Shown here: in pieces, positions 32,484-44,337 of the stretch | Layout: every line of letters starts with the position of its first letter | How positions within the stretch are numbered: the stretch's first letter is position 1 | Source of the DNA: Cladosporium sp. IMV 00045 | Lineage: Eukaryota > Ascomycota > Dothideomycetes > Cladosporiales > Cladosporiaceae | NCBI GenBank assembly: GCA_001931905.2 | Contig: MSJI02000769.1 | Location: 1 to 64,000 of the forward strand | Length of the DNA stretch: 64,000 bases | Direction of reading: 5' to 3' | Made by a program: the position numbers and the translations under genes | Notes under the pieces: generated by a model | Told to the model about the DNA's origin: nothing | The model's database searches: none | The model's input: only the letters and a program-made list of their open reading frames with translations

Positions 32484-33637
32484 CTAGTCCACAGGAAATT
32501 TTCTCTGCAACCAATCTCCAATCAAGTTCGCAATCTCCTCGGGCCTCTCATACAGCACCCAATGACCAGCGTCCACGACTTTCTCTTCCAAATCCGTCAC
32601 CAAACCCTGATCTTTCGCCGGTTTCATTAAATCAGTGCGGCAAACCCAATCGCCCGTCTGTCCGATATAAAGCAGCGGAACGGTGATCTTCTTGCCAGCA
32701 TTATCAGGAGCCTCACACAACTCCCGCTCATCCTCAAGCATGGTGTTCTCCGCCAAAGAATGGTAATACTGCACCGGACCCTCGAACCCACCCTTGCTCA
32801 TACGCTCAATGAATCTCTTCTTCAAATCCGGATTGCGAGCATACGGTCTAAGAGTTATGGACACATCCTTCCACCTCCCTTCCCTCGCCACGTACTGGCG
32901 CATCGCACCGGGCGTGCAGAACATTTCACGCATCCAGATATCGCGACCGTTCTCTTCTGGAAGTGGCGAGGGGTGGAAACCATGGTTCACTTCGTACATG
33001 CGTTCGAGGTCGTTGTTCATCAGGCGAGGGGAGTCTTCGGAGCAGAAGAAGTTCCAATATTCCCATTGCGGGTAGCCGAAGGCTTTTGTTGTCAGTTCGT
33101 TGGCTTCGTCGAGGGAGAAGGGCTCGGGTGAGGGAATTTGGTAGGCGAGAGATAGGAGTGAAAGACCGATGCAGCGGTTGCGGTGGTAGAGGTAGAAGCG
33201 TTGTGCCGTTGCTGGATTGAGATGTCAGATAAGGATCGCTGAAATTTCTCTAGGAAGAACATACCGGATCCCCAATCGTGTCCAATGGGTATCACATTGT
33301 CCGGAACACCCTCATCATCAAGAATTTGAGCAATGGAGTTTGCTTGTGTGCGGTAGTTGTACTTCGAGGCATCAGTCGGCTTGGACGAATCTCCCAGACC
33401 AAGAATCTCAACCAGCATGAAAGGATACGGCAGCTTCAAGAGGTGTGGCACGGCTCCTGCCCACATGTACGCATCATCCGGGAATCCATGAAGAAATACA
33501 AGAGTCGGTGTTGAAGGATCCAACTTATTCTTGAAACCAGGCGAAAGATAATAGCTATATGTGAGATCGTATGGTTTTGTCGTGAGAGCTTTGTGATCAA
33601 GCTTCTTCATGTCGTCCAACCCTGGGATTGAAGACAT
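32484..33637 (-). CDS. Alpha/beta hydrolase, epoxide-hydrolase type
   Basis: Two exons, 33637-33265 and 33211-32484, with a 53-base intron (GTATGT..TCCAG), giving 366 residues. The oxyanion loop HGFPDD and the nucleophile elbow GHDWGS (Asp at about residue 121) are those of soluble epoxide hydrolases, where Asp replaces the usual Ser. The catalytic His is in VVDAGHWVLYERPEEI near the C-terminus. A cap region contains conserved aromatic positions (WEYWNFF, YYHSLAEN) that could supply the ring-opening Tyr residues. The reaction would be hydrolysis of an epoxide to a diol in the cytosol; the substrate is unknown. No signal peptide. Haloalkane dehalogenase activity is a less likely alternative. 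Confidence 0.88.
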
Positions 33638-34180
33638 CTTGTCGGGGAGAGATATGATATGGAGTTATTTGGTCTTTGCAAAGGGCTTGTCGTTTTTGTT
33701 TTGTCGAATAAAACAATGAAGATACATTTATATATGCAATTTTGATTATATCTCTGTTGACATATAGCGACATCATCGTAAAGTCATGTAAGGTTTGCCC
33801 CGCATCAAGGCGAGTTCCAGAGATCAGGGAACCCATATTCCCGATGTAAACTACCCCTCAACTCCCACAATGCCAGGACGGCCGAAAAGGCATAGGAAAC
33901 TCGATGAAGTCAGCGGCTGTTTGCTATGGGTTCTGGAAGTGGTGCGTGAGCTGGCGAAGTGAAGTGCTTGCTTCGCTGCATCCCAACAATCAGCAAGCGA
34001 AGCCATTTCCGAGGTCTCGCCAGCCGCACGGCAGCCGCAAGCGGGCAGTGCGGAAACGGATAGGAGCAACTTCACCCAATCCTAACACAGAACAACAAGG
34101 TGCCTAACAATTGCCATTGGATAGCAATGGCTAACGGGAATTGATTGCCACTCCTGAGACACTTTACAAGGGTTCAGAAG
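33638..34180. promoter_or_regulatory. Divergent intergenic region, epoxide hydrolase / HAUS3-like
   Basis: About 540 bases between divergent starts. An AT-rich patch (catttatatatgcaattttgattatatc) at about 33725-33755 precedes the hydrolase gene by about 100 bases. No specific sites claimed. Confidence 0.4.
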
Positions 34181-35722
34181 ATGGCGTCGAAAGAGCTATT
34201 CCACCTTCTGCGTGTCCTGGATGAGCGTGACACTGGACTAGGCAGAGACGATGTCGCTTGGGCATTTGAGCCCGCAAAGAAAGCCGAGACCGAGGAATGG
34301 GTCAAGACATATTTGACACCGGCCACGCTGCTCACGAAGGAGGAGCATGCTTTTCACGACAGATTTGGAGAATTTACTCCGCAGATTCACAGTGCAGCAT
34401 CTGGACGGCCACTCTCTGACGAAGAATTCGAGCATGCCATCAATTCGCTCGAATCTAGTACGGCGGCCATTGACGCGCAATGTCAGCTCATGGAAGCTCA
34501 GAAGCGAGCATTACTCGATTTCAAGGCGCGAAACTCCTCAGGCGATCAGCAGGGCCATGCTGAACCCAGCAAGCGACGACAAACCGTCACTCGAGAGAAG
34601 GCTCAATTGGATCTCGAGCTGAGCCAGTTGTCCAGCTCTCTGAAGGAAAGGCTTCGATCTTCCATGACTCAGACGGAGGCCGCCTTGACAAACTTCCCTA
34701 CGAAAGTGGAACGCCTGCTTGAGAAGGATGACAGGATGCTGGATGGCTTACAGAAAGTCATCCCAAAGCTCAGCGGAGACAACAACGATGGTGATTCCCT
34801 GCAAGAAGTCGACCAACTATGTCACGCATTCACGATACTTGAAGCCAAGGCCATCCGCGCGAAGATCGACGCGTTATATCAAGACCATCACTCGGACCAA
34901 AGCAAAGCCACGAACGGCTACAGTGCATCCAATGGAAAAGAGCAACAATCAGTCCGCGCAGAGCTGGAAGAACTCAGCAGCGAAATCGACGGTCTACTGA
35001 CCCTCGTCGCTGAAAACTACTATCGCATCCCCATCACCAAACGCCTAGGAAACGCACAATCAGAAAGCCGCAGCGAAGCAGCGCGCTGGTCAGAATACCT
35101 GGGCTCAACTCTAACGTACCTCTCATCCCGTCTTGAAAGTCTCACCCAACACTTCCAACACCTCCACACCCACCGCGCAGCGCTAGATGCCATTTCCCAG
35201 ACACTCCAAAAGACCCTCGCGGCTCCACCAGCCAAAGCAGAAGAAGCACAGCCCGCCGCCTCCAAAACCGCCCAAGCCCAGAAAGGCCTCAAACCACTGC
35301 GTCTGGTGCAAGCAAACCTACCTGAAGCGCCCGACGCGACGGCCCAGCTCCTGCGGCACTTGGACATCAAGCACTCAGATCTCACCGACACCGCGAAGCT
35401 GTCGCAATCGCTGCAGAGCGCTAAGCTCGAACGGCAGAACAATCTCGTCTCTTTCACTTCGAGCACCGAAGCAAGTCTAACAAGACAGCTGGGCGAATCG
35501 CTGAACAAAGCAGATGTGGATGCGAGGGATTTGTTGAGCGCGGTGTTTGCGCATTCGCAATTCGGCGAGCGCAGACTTACGGACGAAGAGGCGCAGCGGG
35601 AGCTCGACGTGTTGGAAGGCAGGACGCAGACGATCGGGGAGCAGATGCGACGTCTGGACGTTGAGGGATTGGCTGGTGATGTAAGGAGATTGCAGAGGAG
35701 CTTTTTGGCACAGGAGAAGTAG
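34181..35722 (+). CDS. Coiled-coil protein, HAUS augmin-like subunit 3 type
   Basis: A single exon of 513 residues from ATG 34181 (MASKELFHLLRVLDERD). The N-terminal 100 residues follow the HAUS3 pattern: a short helix, a G.DDVAWAFEP element, W..TYLTPATLLTKEEHAFHD in the position of the family's W..NV..NVLSEEEL, then long helices. The rest is mainly heptad-rich coiled coil broken by polar linkers (NNDGDS, SNGKEQQ). Augmin recruits gamma-tubulin to existing microtubules in spindles, and HAUS3 pairs with HAUS5 in the long leg. The family is divergent and the match is by pattern only. A generic coiled-coil protein remains possible. Confidence 0.55.
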   Translation: MASKELFHLLRVLDERDTGLGRDDVAWAFEPAKKAETEEWVKTYLTPATLLTKEEHAFHDRFGEFTPQIHSAASGRPLSDEEFEHAINSLESSTAAIDAQCQLMEAQKRALLDFKARNSSGDQQGHAEPSKRRQTVTREKAQLDLELSQLSSSLKERLRSSMTQTEAALTNFPTKVERLLEKDDRMLDGLQKVIPKLSGDNNDGDSLQEVDQLCHAFTILEAKAIRAKIDALYQDHHSDQSKATNGYSASNGKEQQSVRAELEELSSEIDGLLTLVAENYYRIPITKRLGNAQSESRSEAARWSEYLGSTLTYLSSRLESLTQHFQHLHTHRAALDAISQTLQKTLAAPPAKAEEAQPAASKTAQAQKGLKPLRLVQANLPEAPDATAQLLRHLDIKHSDLTDTAKLSQSLQSAKLERQNNLVSFTSSTEASLTRQLGESLNKADVDARDLLSAVFAHSQFGERRLTDEEAQRELDVLEGRTQTIGEQMRRLDVEGLAGDVRRLQRSFLAQEK

Positions 35723-35831
35723 AGCTGAATAGAGAAACAAAATAATACATCTTTCTAGCAGTACTGTTTGCGAAGCCTCCCTGTGACGTTCGATCTATGC
35801 ATACATGGTGATAATGATGTGGTGTGATTCG

Positions 35832-36960
35832 CTAAGAGATGAAGCAGAGGCAGTCAAGGCCGACGTAGAAGACGAACAGAGGGTACACGGCCAGCGAGAC
35901 CCGGTTCTTCACCACGCCACTGCCTCCCAAAATGCTTACACCCGCTGCGAGTGACCAGAGTCCGAGAACAGTGTAGACTGGTATGCGGACGATAGTCGGC
36001 ACGCGGAGGGCGCTGAGCAGGGAGGCGATCACGAGAGGGAAGAGCGTGTAGCCGATGATGCAGACGGATTGGAAGAATGAGCTGTGAGGATATCGTTAGT
36101 TTTGTAGCAAAGCCTTCTTGGGAAAATAGAACGTACATGTTGCCGCCAAGGAGCTTGATCTGGAAGGTCACAATAGCCTCACCGAGCCAGATGGTTGCGA
36201 AAACACCACTGAAGACGAGCGAGCGCTGATCGTCACGCGCGTTGATCGAGAGGAGGAACGACAGCAACAAGCAGAAGAGCAATGGTCCCCTAGAGAAAGT
36301 GTCAGTATCGCCAAGCAACACATCTCATCCGTGTCTCCACATACCATAGATCCCAATCCCTCAAACCCTCACTCATGCCACCCTGAAGAACCGCGTCCGC
36401 ATCCGGCCATCTGCCAACGAGTCCACGCAAATGTCCCATACTCGGCATACCACCAGAGAGACTGTCGCCCTCCCCTCTCTCCGCGCCGCCCATGCCACCG
36501 CCCTGGTTGAGCATGCCGCCGAGGAGGTACTTGGGCCACAGCACCTGGCGCATCTTCTCCCACACAGCGAGCAGGTCGCGGCGAAGTGTTTCCCAAACGG
36601 TTTCGTCGAGCGTGCTCACGGGCGCGCGGCGGTCCTCGCCTGGAATGGCGGAGTTCAGGTAGCCTTGGGCATTGTGGGCAGAGCGCGAGTTGGAGCTGGC
36701 TTGGTTCGAAGTGATGTTGCCTGTTAGGGGAGCGCGGTCGTCGGTTCGGCCGTTGTTGATAGGGTCGTCGAGGTCGTCGAGGGTTGCTTTGAAAGACGTC
36801 AGCCACAATGTCTATGTATGTAAAAGTTCTCTGGTGGCATATATTCACCATCGTCAGGGTCAATCAGGTCGTCTCCCTCAATGCTAGGGTTGTCGTAGCG
36901 TTCGTATGGATTGGCTGATTGCGAGCTTCCGCCGCCGCCTGAGGGCATCATCGCGGCCAT
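35832..36960 (-). CDS. YIP4: Yip1-family Golgi membrane protein Yip4 (YIPF6)
   Basis: Four exons: 36960-36849, 36786-36345, 36289-36137 and 36081-35832; the introns are 62, 55 and 55 bases. They encode 318 residues. The cytosolic N-terminus is Asp/Asn-rich. STLDETVWETLRRDLLAVWEKMRQVLWPK is the family's pre-membrane signature, followed by LRDWDLWGPLLFCLLLSFLL, FSGVFATIWLGEAIVTFQIKLLGGN, SFFQSVCIIGYTLFPLVIASLL and two more helices ending NRVSLAVYPLFVFYVGLDCL. The sequence LGGNISFFQ spans the last splice junction and confirms it. Yip1 proteins have five membrane helices and bind Rab GTPases in ER-Golgi vesicle transport. The gene is complete; the insertion between the signature and the first helix is longer than in animals. 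Confidence 0.95.
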
Positions 36961-38308
36961 GTTGAGCCAATTCAGTCTTGACGAGGTCTTTGGCGATAGC
37001 TGAGAGTTGCAGACAATTGGCTTGTTGTCGTGTATGCCTAGATGCGGATAATCTTTAGTCGTATGGACTGCAACGTCAACTGCGGCCAGCTTTCAGACAG
37101 TTGCCTTACGCGTTTGGCCCTGAAACGCGGACATGACTCGCGCGCTATCAGATCCATCCAACATCACACCAACAGTGAGCAGATTATCTCTTTTTACTCC
37201 TTGCATCTATCTGGCTCTTGTGAACCGACAAGATGACACTAATTGCTCCACTATTCGTCATACTGTTCTACCGGTGCACATGGCTCACACTTTGTCAAAG
37301 CATACCCATCTCGCACGAATGGCATCGGACGCCCCGCCGATAATGCCTTGGCGAAGAGGAGGTAAGTCACTGGAAATAAGCCTCTAACTCTCATAACCGC
37401 CATGACCCACCAACCTGGATGACCTCAAATGATCAAGAGCTTGTAGTTGCGGCTCTGAAGCTTCTCATCCAGCGTTGTGTCAACGTGCCTTACCTCGATG
37501 GAGCTCGCCTGTAATGTCTTCATTGACAAATCTTTCCTGATCTACAGAGCGGGGACGGTTCAATCGCCAGATCGACTGCATGGCATTCTTGTTCCTGGTG
37601 AGGGATCCGGTGGTCGACTGGCCTTGTTCACGATTGTAAGACACCTTTCAGTCTTCAGGCCTTCAAGCCGCTATGTCGATGGATCTTTGATGTTGGCTAT
37701 TGAAGGCGTGCTAGTGAAGCCCGCGAGCTTTCCTATATGACGCCCTGGCTGTTCTTGAGAAACACCCACGACCTGAAACTGAAGCACCGCGTCCAGTGGC
37801 GGCGCGAAGCGGTTACAATATCCACCAATACTGCCAGGCCGCGAAGGCTTCTCCATATGTCGATCATTCGACTACCTCCCGAAAGCGGTCATGTGGTAGT
37901 GACCTTGACGGTGGAGGCTTAAACAGCCTTTTGGAGCAGCTATTCTACGCAAATCCAATATCTGGAAGCACTCTGCACCTATCTCGACTAGGCATGCACA
38001 TCGTGAGAGAACAGGAGCTACTAAGTAATTCTATTCGCATCTGGGTGCCGATCATCAGTTTCTCAAGGGCGCCACAACAATCATCCAGCTGCCAAGAACG
38101 ACATTAGTTGAGTCTCTAGTGAAATTCCAACACCAAACGATGCTTGTCACCAACGACGCGGGTGGCTGCCGTCCATCGTTCTTTCAAGCGTCTCTAGTAG
38201 CCTGTTGAAGGTATCCTAAAGGTACAAAAAGCGGCCAGTAGCTCAGTGCCGCATTGCTTTCTTGCCATCCTTTCCTCCAACCTATCCTCTGCTCTGTCGA
38301 TCATAGCC
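36961..38308. promoter_or_regulatory. 1.3 kb divergent intergenic region
   Basis: Upstream of YIP4 (-) and of the secreted PEBP gene (+). No supported gene; open frames under 110 codons lack domain signal. Confidence 0.35.
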
Positions 38309-39129
38309 ATGCACTTTCTCTCACTCTTGACCTTGGTGGCTTCTGCCACTGCCGCTGCTATTCCTGCTGCCTTGCTCGAAGAACGGCAGACATGTCCCGC
38401 GGCCAACTCGAACAATCTCGCAAAGGCCAAGGCTGCGTTCACCGCGGCCAAGATCGTCCCAGATGTGGTTCCCCAATTCAATCCTACTCTTGAGTTGAGG
38501 TGAGCTTGTCATCCCGAATTGATTCAATGTTCAAGTGCCTGTTGAGCTGACACATCTTTAAAGTGTGAAGTACGGTAGCAAAGCTGTCAACTTTGGCAAT
38601 ACCTTCAACACCCTTGGTGAGTGATTTCACACGACTGACCTTTCCCATGTTCAGTGGACTGATGTTCCAATCAGAAACGGTCCCGGAGCCATCTTTCTCA
38701 ATCACCGCAGAGAACGGCAAAGATCCAAAGACCACCAAGTACACACTCATCATGGTCGATCCGGACGCGCCTGGCCCTGCAGCTCCGATTCTGAGGTACT
38801 TTCTCCATTGGATCGTCTCGGACGTGCAGCCAAGCTGTATTACCACCCAGACGCGCAAGATGGTGGCGATGTACATGTCGCCGACCCCGCTGTCCGTCGC
38901 ACCTCATCGCTATACATTCCTCATCTATCGCCAACCGCCAAATTACGTGCCGCCGCCGAGTCTGAATTATCTTCCTGGCGTAAGGGCCAACTTCGATCTG
39001 CCCGGTTACGTCAAACAGGCGAAGTTGGAGGGACCTGTTGGTGGCAACTATTATAGGGAAGGACAAGCGCAGAATCTCTGCCTAGCACTCCCTGGTTGCA
39101 CCGCTGATGGCACCGGTTATAACTTGTAA
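38309..39129 (+). CDS. Secreted phosphatidylethanolamine-binding (PEBP) family protein
   Basis: Three exons: 38309-38499, 38564-38616 and 38675-39129; the introns are 64 and 58 bases. They encode 232 residues. A signal peptide (MHFLSLLTLVASATAAAIPA) is followed by a short pro-region. The PEBP ligand-site motif is YTLIMVDPDAPGPAAP, and HRYTFLIYRQP occupies the position of the second conserved strand. In place of the usual GPR motif there is ILRYFLHWIVSD, matching the His of the anion-binding pocket. Cytosolic yeast relatives (Tfs1) inhibit carboxypeptidase Y. Secreted fungal forms are common and of unknown function. The ending LCLALPGCTADGTGYNL contributes a possible extra disulfide. Confidence 0.9.
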
Positions 39130-40072
39130 TCAAGGGAAGTAGAAGATGAGATGAGGGAGAGCTTCACGAAAAAAGAAACGTCTTGAGGTCCATTCCGCGG
39201 GGTGGCGTCCGTCGGTTATCCAGTATGTTTTGTCTGTTTTGTCTGTTTTTTCTTTTCATATGTTAGGTAAAACGAAAACGACAAGCATGTACTTTCTGAA
39301 GTGTTCTCGCCTTTGTCTCCACATCACTCCCACATGCTCTCCGCATTCTACCGTCCCTCGGCAATCACGTGGTGGCTCCCCGAGATCAGCCGTCAGGCAG
39401 GCTGATTAGGGTGCAATTGGCGGGTTGCATCGAGAACTTCACTTACGATTTCCACCCCCGCGTTTTCGTGGTCGGAAAAGGCAAGAGCGGCAAGGTGGCG
39501 GGTATGTGGACACGCCGTCCGACTTCACAGTAGGGGAGAGATGACGCCGGCGCTTCACTTCAACAGCCCCTCCTCCACTTCCCGCGCACGTTGCAGCGCC
39601 ATCTCACCCCTCTGCACCAATGCCATCTGCACATCGCGACAGGCGTGCCCACATCGCCCGGTCGGGCGATTCAACTTCTACCCTTTTGCTTCTGACTTGC
39701 GATTCCCAAAACCGCCTCACCACTACCTTTTTCCACCGCTACCTTTCCGCCGCTACCACCATTCCCCGCCGACCGCCAGAGCCAACCTGCCGCGGCGCCA
39801 GGACGGTTGATATATGACCGCCGGCTCCTCCTCGTCCTGCTCCCACTCCTCTTCCTTCTCCTCTCCTGCTCTGTAACTGCGCCTGTCTAGCCTCGTTCAC
39901 ACCCGCCTTGACAACTCGGGAGGACGGCTTCTTCACTACTGCTTCTGTACCCCACCCTTGTTGTCTCCTCAGTATGCACCTCCTCCACCCCTCCTCTCCA
40001 GACCTGCCTGGCTCACTAGTCTCCTCCCAGAAGGCTCGAGACCAAAACCGCAACGCCGGCAACCAGGCCGAC
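39130..40072. promoter_or_regulatory. Intergenic, GAL7 upstream region
   Basis: About 940 bases. The right half is markedly C/T-rich on the plus strand (ctcctcctcgtcctgctcccactcctcttcc), as in strong fungal promoters. An in-frame ATG at 39974 would extend GAL7 by 33 residues without family similarity, so the later start was preferred. Confidence 0.45.
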
Positions 40073-41410
<1,338 letters not shown>

Positions 41411-41782
41411 AGGGGGATCGGAAGAATTCTCACAGGCGGGAAAATGAATCTCCGAACCTCGGATGCAAATCAGCGAAATGCTTGGTAGACTCTGGGAGCG
41501 CATGCGTATCGCGTCAAGCCCTACTACGACGATGACCATCATGCAAGCGACATAGAGTACAGATTGCTTGCTATCGTTGTCATCGCGACTTGAACCGTTT
41601 CTGCTGTTGTCACTGGATAGACATGGAGTTTCGGGAAAGGCTTTTTTTGTTTATTCCCAAGACGCATTCACGTAGACACGAACTGATTGCCATTTGCTAG
41701 AAGTGACCATTCTAGAGAATAAAAAACACTTCAACGCCACGATTCGCATCCTTTTCCTGATCCTGATAACCTAACAGCTTCT
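41411..41782. other. Convergent 3' region
   Basis: Between the ends of GAL7 (+) and the STAND-like gene (-). It contains a T7 run and AATAAA-like sequence (agaataaaaaac, 41716-41727). Nothing else seen. Confidence 0.45.
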
Positions 41783-43759
41783 CTACGGAGACGCCCTACC
41801 CAACACCAAACTCTCCGAAACCGTAGCCAACCTCGCCGAATTGAACCCCTGCCGATCCCCACCGACCTCCTCGCCCATCGTCAAAATCGCCTCAGGCGGG
41901 AACCAATCCTGCGCATACCGACTCATGTAGGGATAAGTGAGCAGCACCTTAAAGACGAGAAAGCCGCCCAGACCGTTGATATCCAGCACGAGCTGTTGCA
42001 GGAACGCAACCAGAATTTCTAGCCCGGGCAGTCTGGCGCTCGTTTCGAGGAAGGATACTCCTTCTATCAAACACACGACTGTGCATGGCTGATTGGTGGT
42101 CATGACCAAAGATACAATCAGCGAGCGGAAGAGTTCGCACAGGTACTGGATGTTGCCGCTTCTTATCGCTTCGATGGAGTGCCAGTCGAGCCAGGCTAGG
42201 TCCGCGGCGTCGCCGAGGTAGAGCAGGAGCTGGTGGGTGAGAAGGCGGAGAGCGCCTTCGGCGCTTTCAAGCGGATCGTCGGGCGATGCGTGCCGGCCGC
42301 AAATGCAGAGGAGTGGGATTGCGGTCTGCGTCGATATCAGCGTCTGCCTAAGCAGAGCAATCACGTATGTCAGTGGGGATAGCGTGGCGGATACGCTCTG
42401 GGTGTCTTTGCCGTTGACAATGAGGATTTCGCAGAAGCCGGTTTTGAGCCAGGCCTGGAAGCGCGCATGGTGGAGCAGGGAGGCGGCGCGGTCTTGTCGC
42501 TCTGGTCGGAGGGTTTGCCCGTAGGACACGGCGAGGCGGCTGTCTTCTCCCGGCTGGTCGGGTTCAACCTGGAGTAAGGCTAGTAGAGCCGCAGCCGTGA
42601 TCATGGGTTGTCTCAAAGTCAGGTTAATTGTTGGGTCGTGGTTCTTTCGGGCGAGCTGGCCTATGGCTTCTTGGAGATATTCGTGCGTCTTGAGCTGCCA
42701 GTCGAAGACGTATTCTTGATATTGACACAACACGGCGAGGGACTGCCTTATGTCCTCATGGTTCTTCTGTCGGACGGCTTCGGATTTTTGCACCTCGTCC
42801 TGAAGATCATGGACACTCTTGAGCATACCATCGACCCCGATGTGGATCTTCTGAATCCGCCCATGCTGACAGTGCTCCAGTTGCTCGTGGAATTCTTTGA
42901 CCCTTGTCTCGACGGCGGTCTCGATCTTTTCTTCGAGGGGTTTGCTGTAGTTTTCTTGCTTGAACAGCGCGCTGAAAGTGCGTCGCCAGGCGCTGTCGTC
43001 AAGCCATGCGAGGATATCTTGCACGGCGTCTAGCAGGGCTAGGTACAGACTTTCTGCAGCTTCCCAGAGCCTTTTGTCGCCGGAGTAGAACTGGCAAAAT
43101 CCTTTCGTCCCTTCCACTGTACGGGTCAGAGTTCCCAGACAGTTTAGGATCTGCTCGCGCACTTTTGTTATCCTTTTGGCTCCCTGGACATCTAGTCAGT
43201 CTTTATACTTTCTCCGGAAACAAGTAAGATGACACCTACATTGAAGACCAAGGTTAGTGCTCCACAAAGTATGAACGTGTACTCGCCCTGTGGCAAGAAC
43301 TGGAGCAATGCTTCCGCAGCCGACGCATTATTGCTAAAGTCGCGGCCCAGCGTATGGAAGAAGTGTGATCTCAGACTACTGCCACGCGCCTCGTAGGCTT
43401 CGAGCGCGGCATTCGCTTCTCGTTGTACATCTGAGATTTTGAAGTTCTGGCCCAGTCGGAATTTGTTAAGCTCGGGTTTCTTCGATTCTTGGGTGAGATT
43501 GTGGACGAAATCTTTGAAGCGGTTCGTTCGGGTGATGACTCTGGATAAAATCGGTAGTCAGGATGCTGTAGGGCATTGTATTTTCCTCGTTCTATCACAA
43601 GAGTGCAGAGGAGGAGTATGGTCGGACTTACTGAGGCGAGGGTTTCGGTGGGATGAATTTCTCCACAGCCGCATCCCAGGCCGTGTTGGAGTCGCGTCGA
43701 ATGATGTCCGCAGCTGTGTTTGTCACATACGGCTGGACGGTAACATCTTGAGTCGCCAT
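41783..43759 (-). CDS. Fungal STAND-N-terminus-like protein (DUF7708-like)
   Basis: Three exons: 43759-43632, 43540-43240 and 43183-41783; the introns are 91 and 56 bases. They encode 609 residues. The N-terminal 260 residues are helical and follow the pattern placed before NACHT or ankyrin modules in fungal NLR-like proteins. Elements are FKDFVHNLTQESKKPELN, FLPQGEYTFILCGALTLVF, then GAKRITKVREQILNCL and a long coiled coil (VKEFHEQLEHCQ..VDGMLKSVHDLQDEVQ). The C-terminal half looks like an ATPase-derived fold (TGFCEILIVNGKD, PLLCICGRHASPDD, CTVVCLIEGVSFLE), but it has no Walker A loop, so nucleotide binding is doubtful. It may be a regulatory or self-recognition protein. The divergent neighbour at 44338 encodes an active-looking AAA ATPase. 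Confidence 0.65.
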
Positions 43760-44337
43760 CTTGATTCCCGAAGTTAGCCTGATTTATTCTTTGAGTATTC
43801 AAAAGCTTTCCTGAATGGCCTTGGAGATATATCAGCCTTACTCGGTGCCACCAATCCAGCAGTCATGGCATCGCCACGGGGCTGCGCTGCATGCGTGCGG
43901 GTGCTCACCCTTCACGATACATGCACACGATCAGGCTCCTTCTAATCAAGGCGTCAAACCCTGATTGTACTGCTTGAGCATCTGCAGTTGTAATATTAGT
44001 GCGCTAATGCGAGAAAACGCCTCGCCCCTAACCGGCTCAGCTCGTACGACGACCTCGCATGTGGACCAATCAATGCCTGCGATCATTTAACGACGCAGCA
44101 CACACGGCACGATTGCGCCTCCCTGTCTGACCACCAGGAAATCATCGAAGCGCACCTGATACACCAGCTGTACATGCAGGGTAATACTACGGCGCGGCTA
44201 CAACCCTTCTCCCTCGGAGGGCAGCCACTGCCTAGGGGTACAAAGGCGGCCAGATCGCAGTTCAATTCTGCTCCTGCAGAGTTCGACTCTCAGTAAGCCG
44301 TAAGGTTGAGGATTCGAACTTGCTGCTGTCCTCGAAG
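43760..44337. promoter_or_regulatory. Shared promoter of STAND-like and AAA ATPase genes
   Basis: 578 bases between divergent start codons. B-box-like strings (gttcgact, gattcgaa) occur at 44281-44320, but no tRNA cloverleaf can be built around them. Confidence 0.4.

Noticed and set aside
38225..38290. A tRNA A-box-like string (tagctcagtgccg)
   Set aside because: No B box, T arm or acceptor stem at the right distance; it lies in the PEBP promoter.
44255..44325. B-box-like strings (gttcgactc, and gttcgaatc on the other strand)
   Set aside because: The flanking bases form at most three pairs of a T stem and no acceptor stem exists on either strand.
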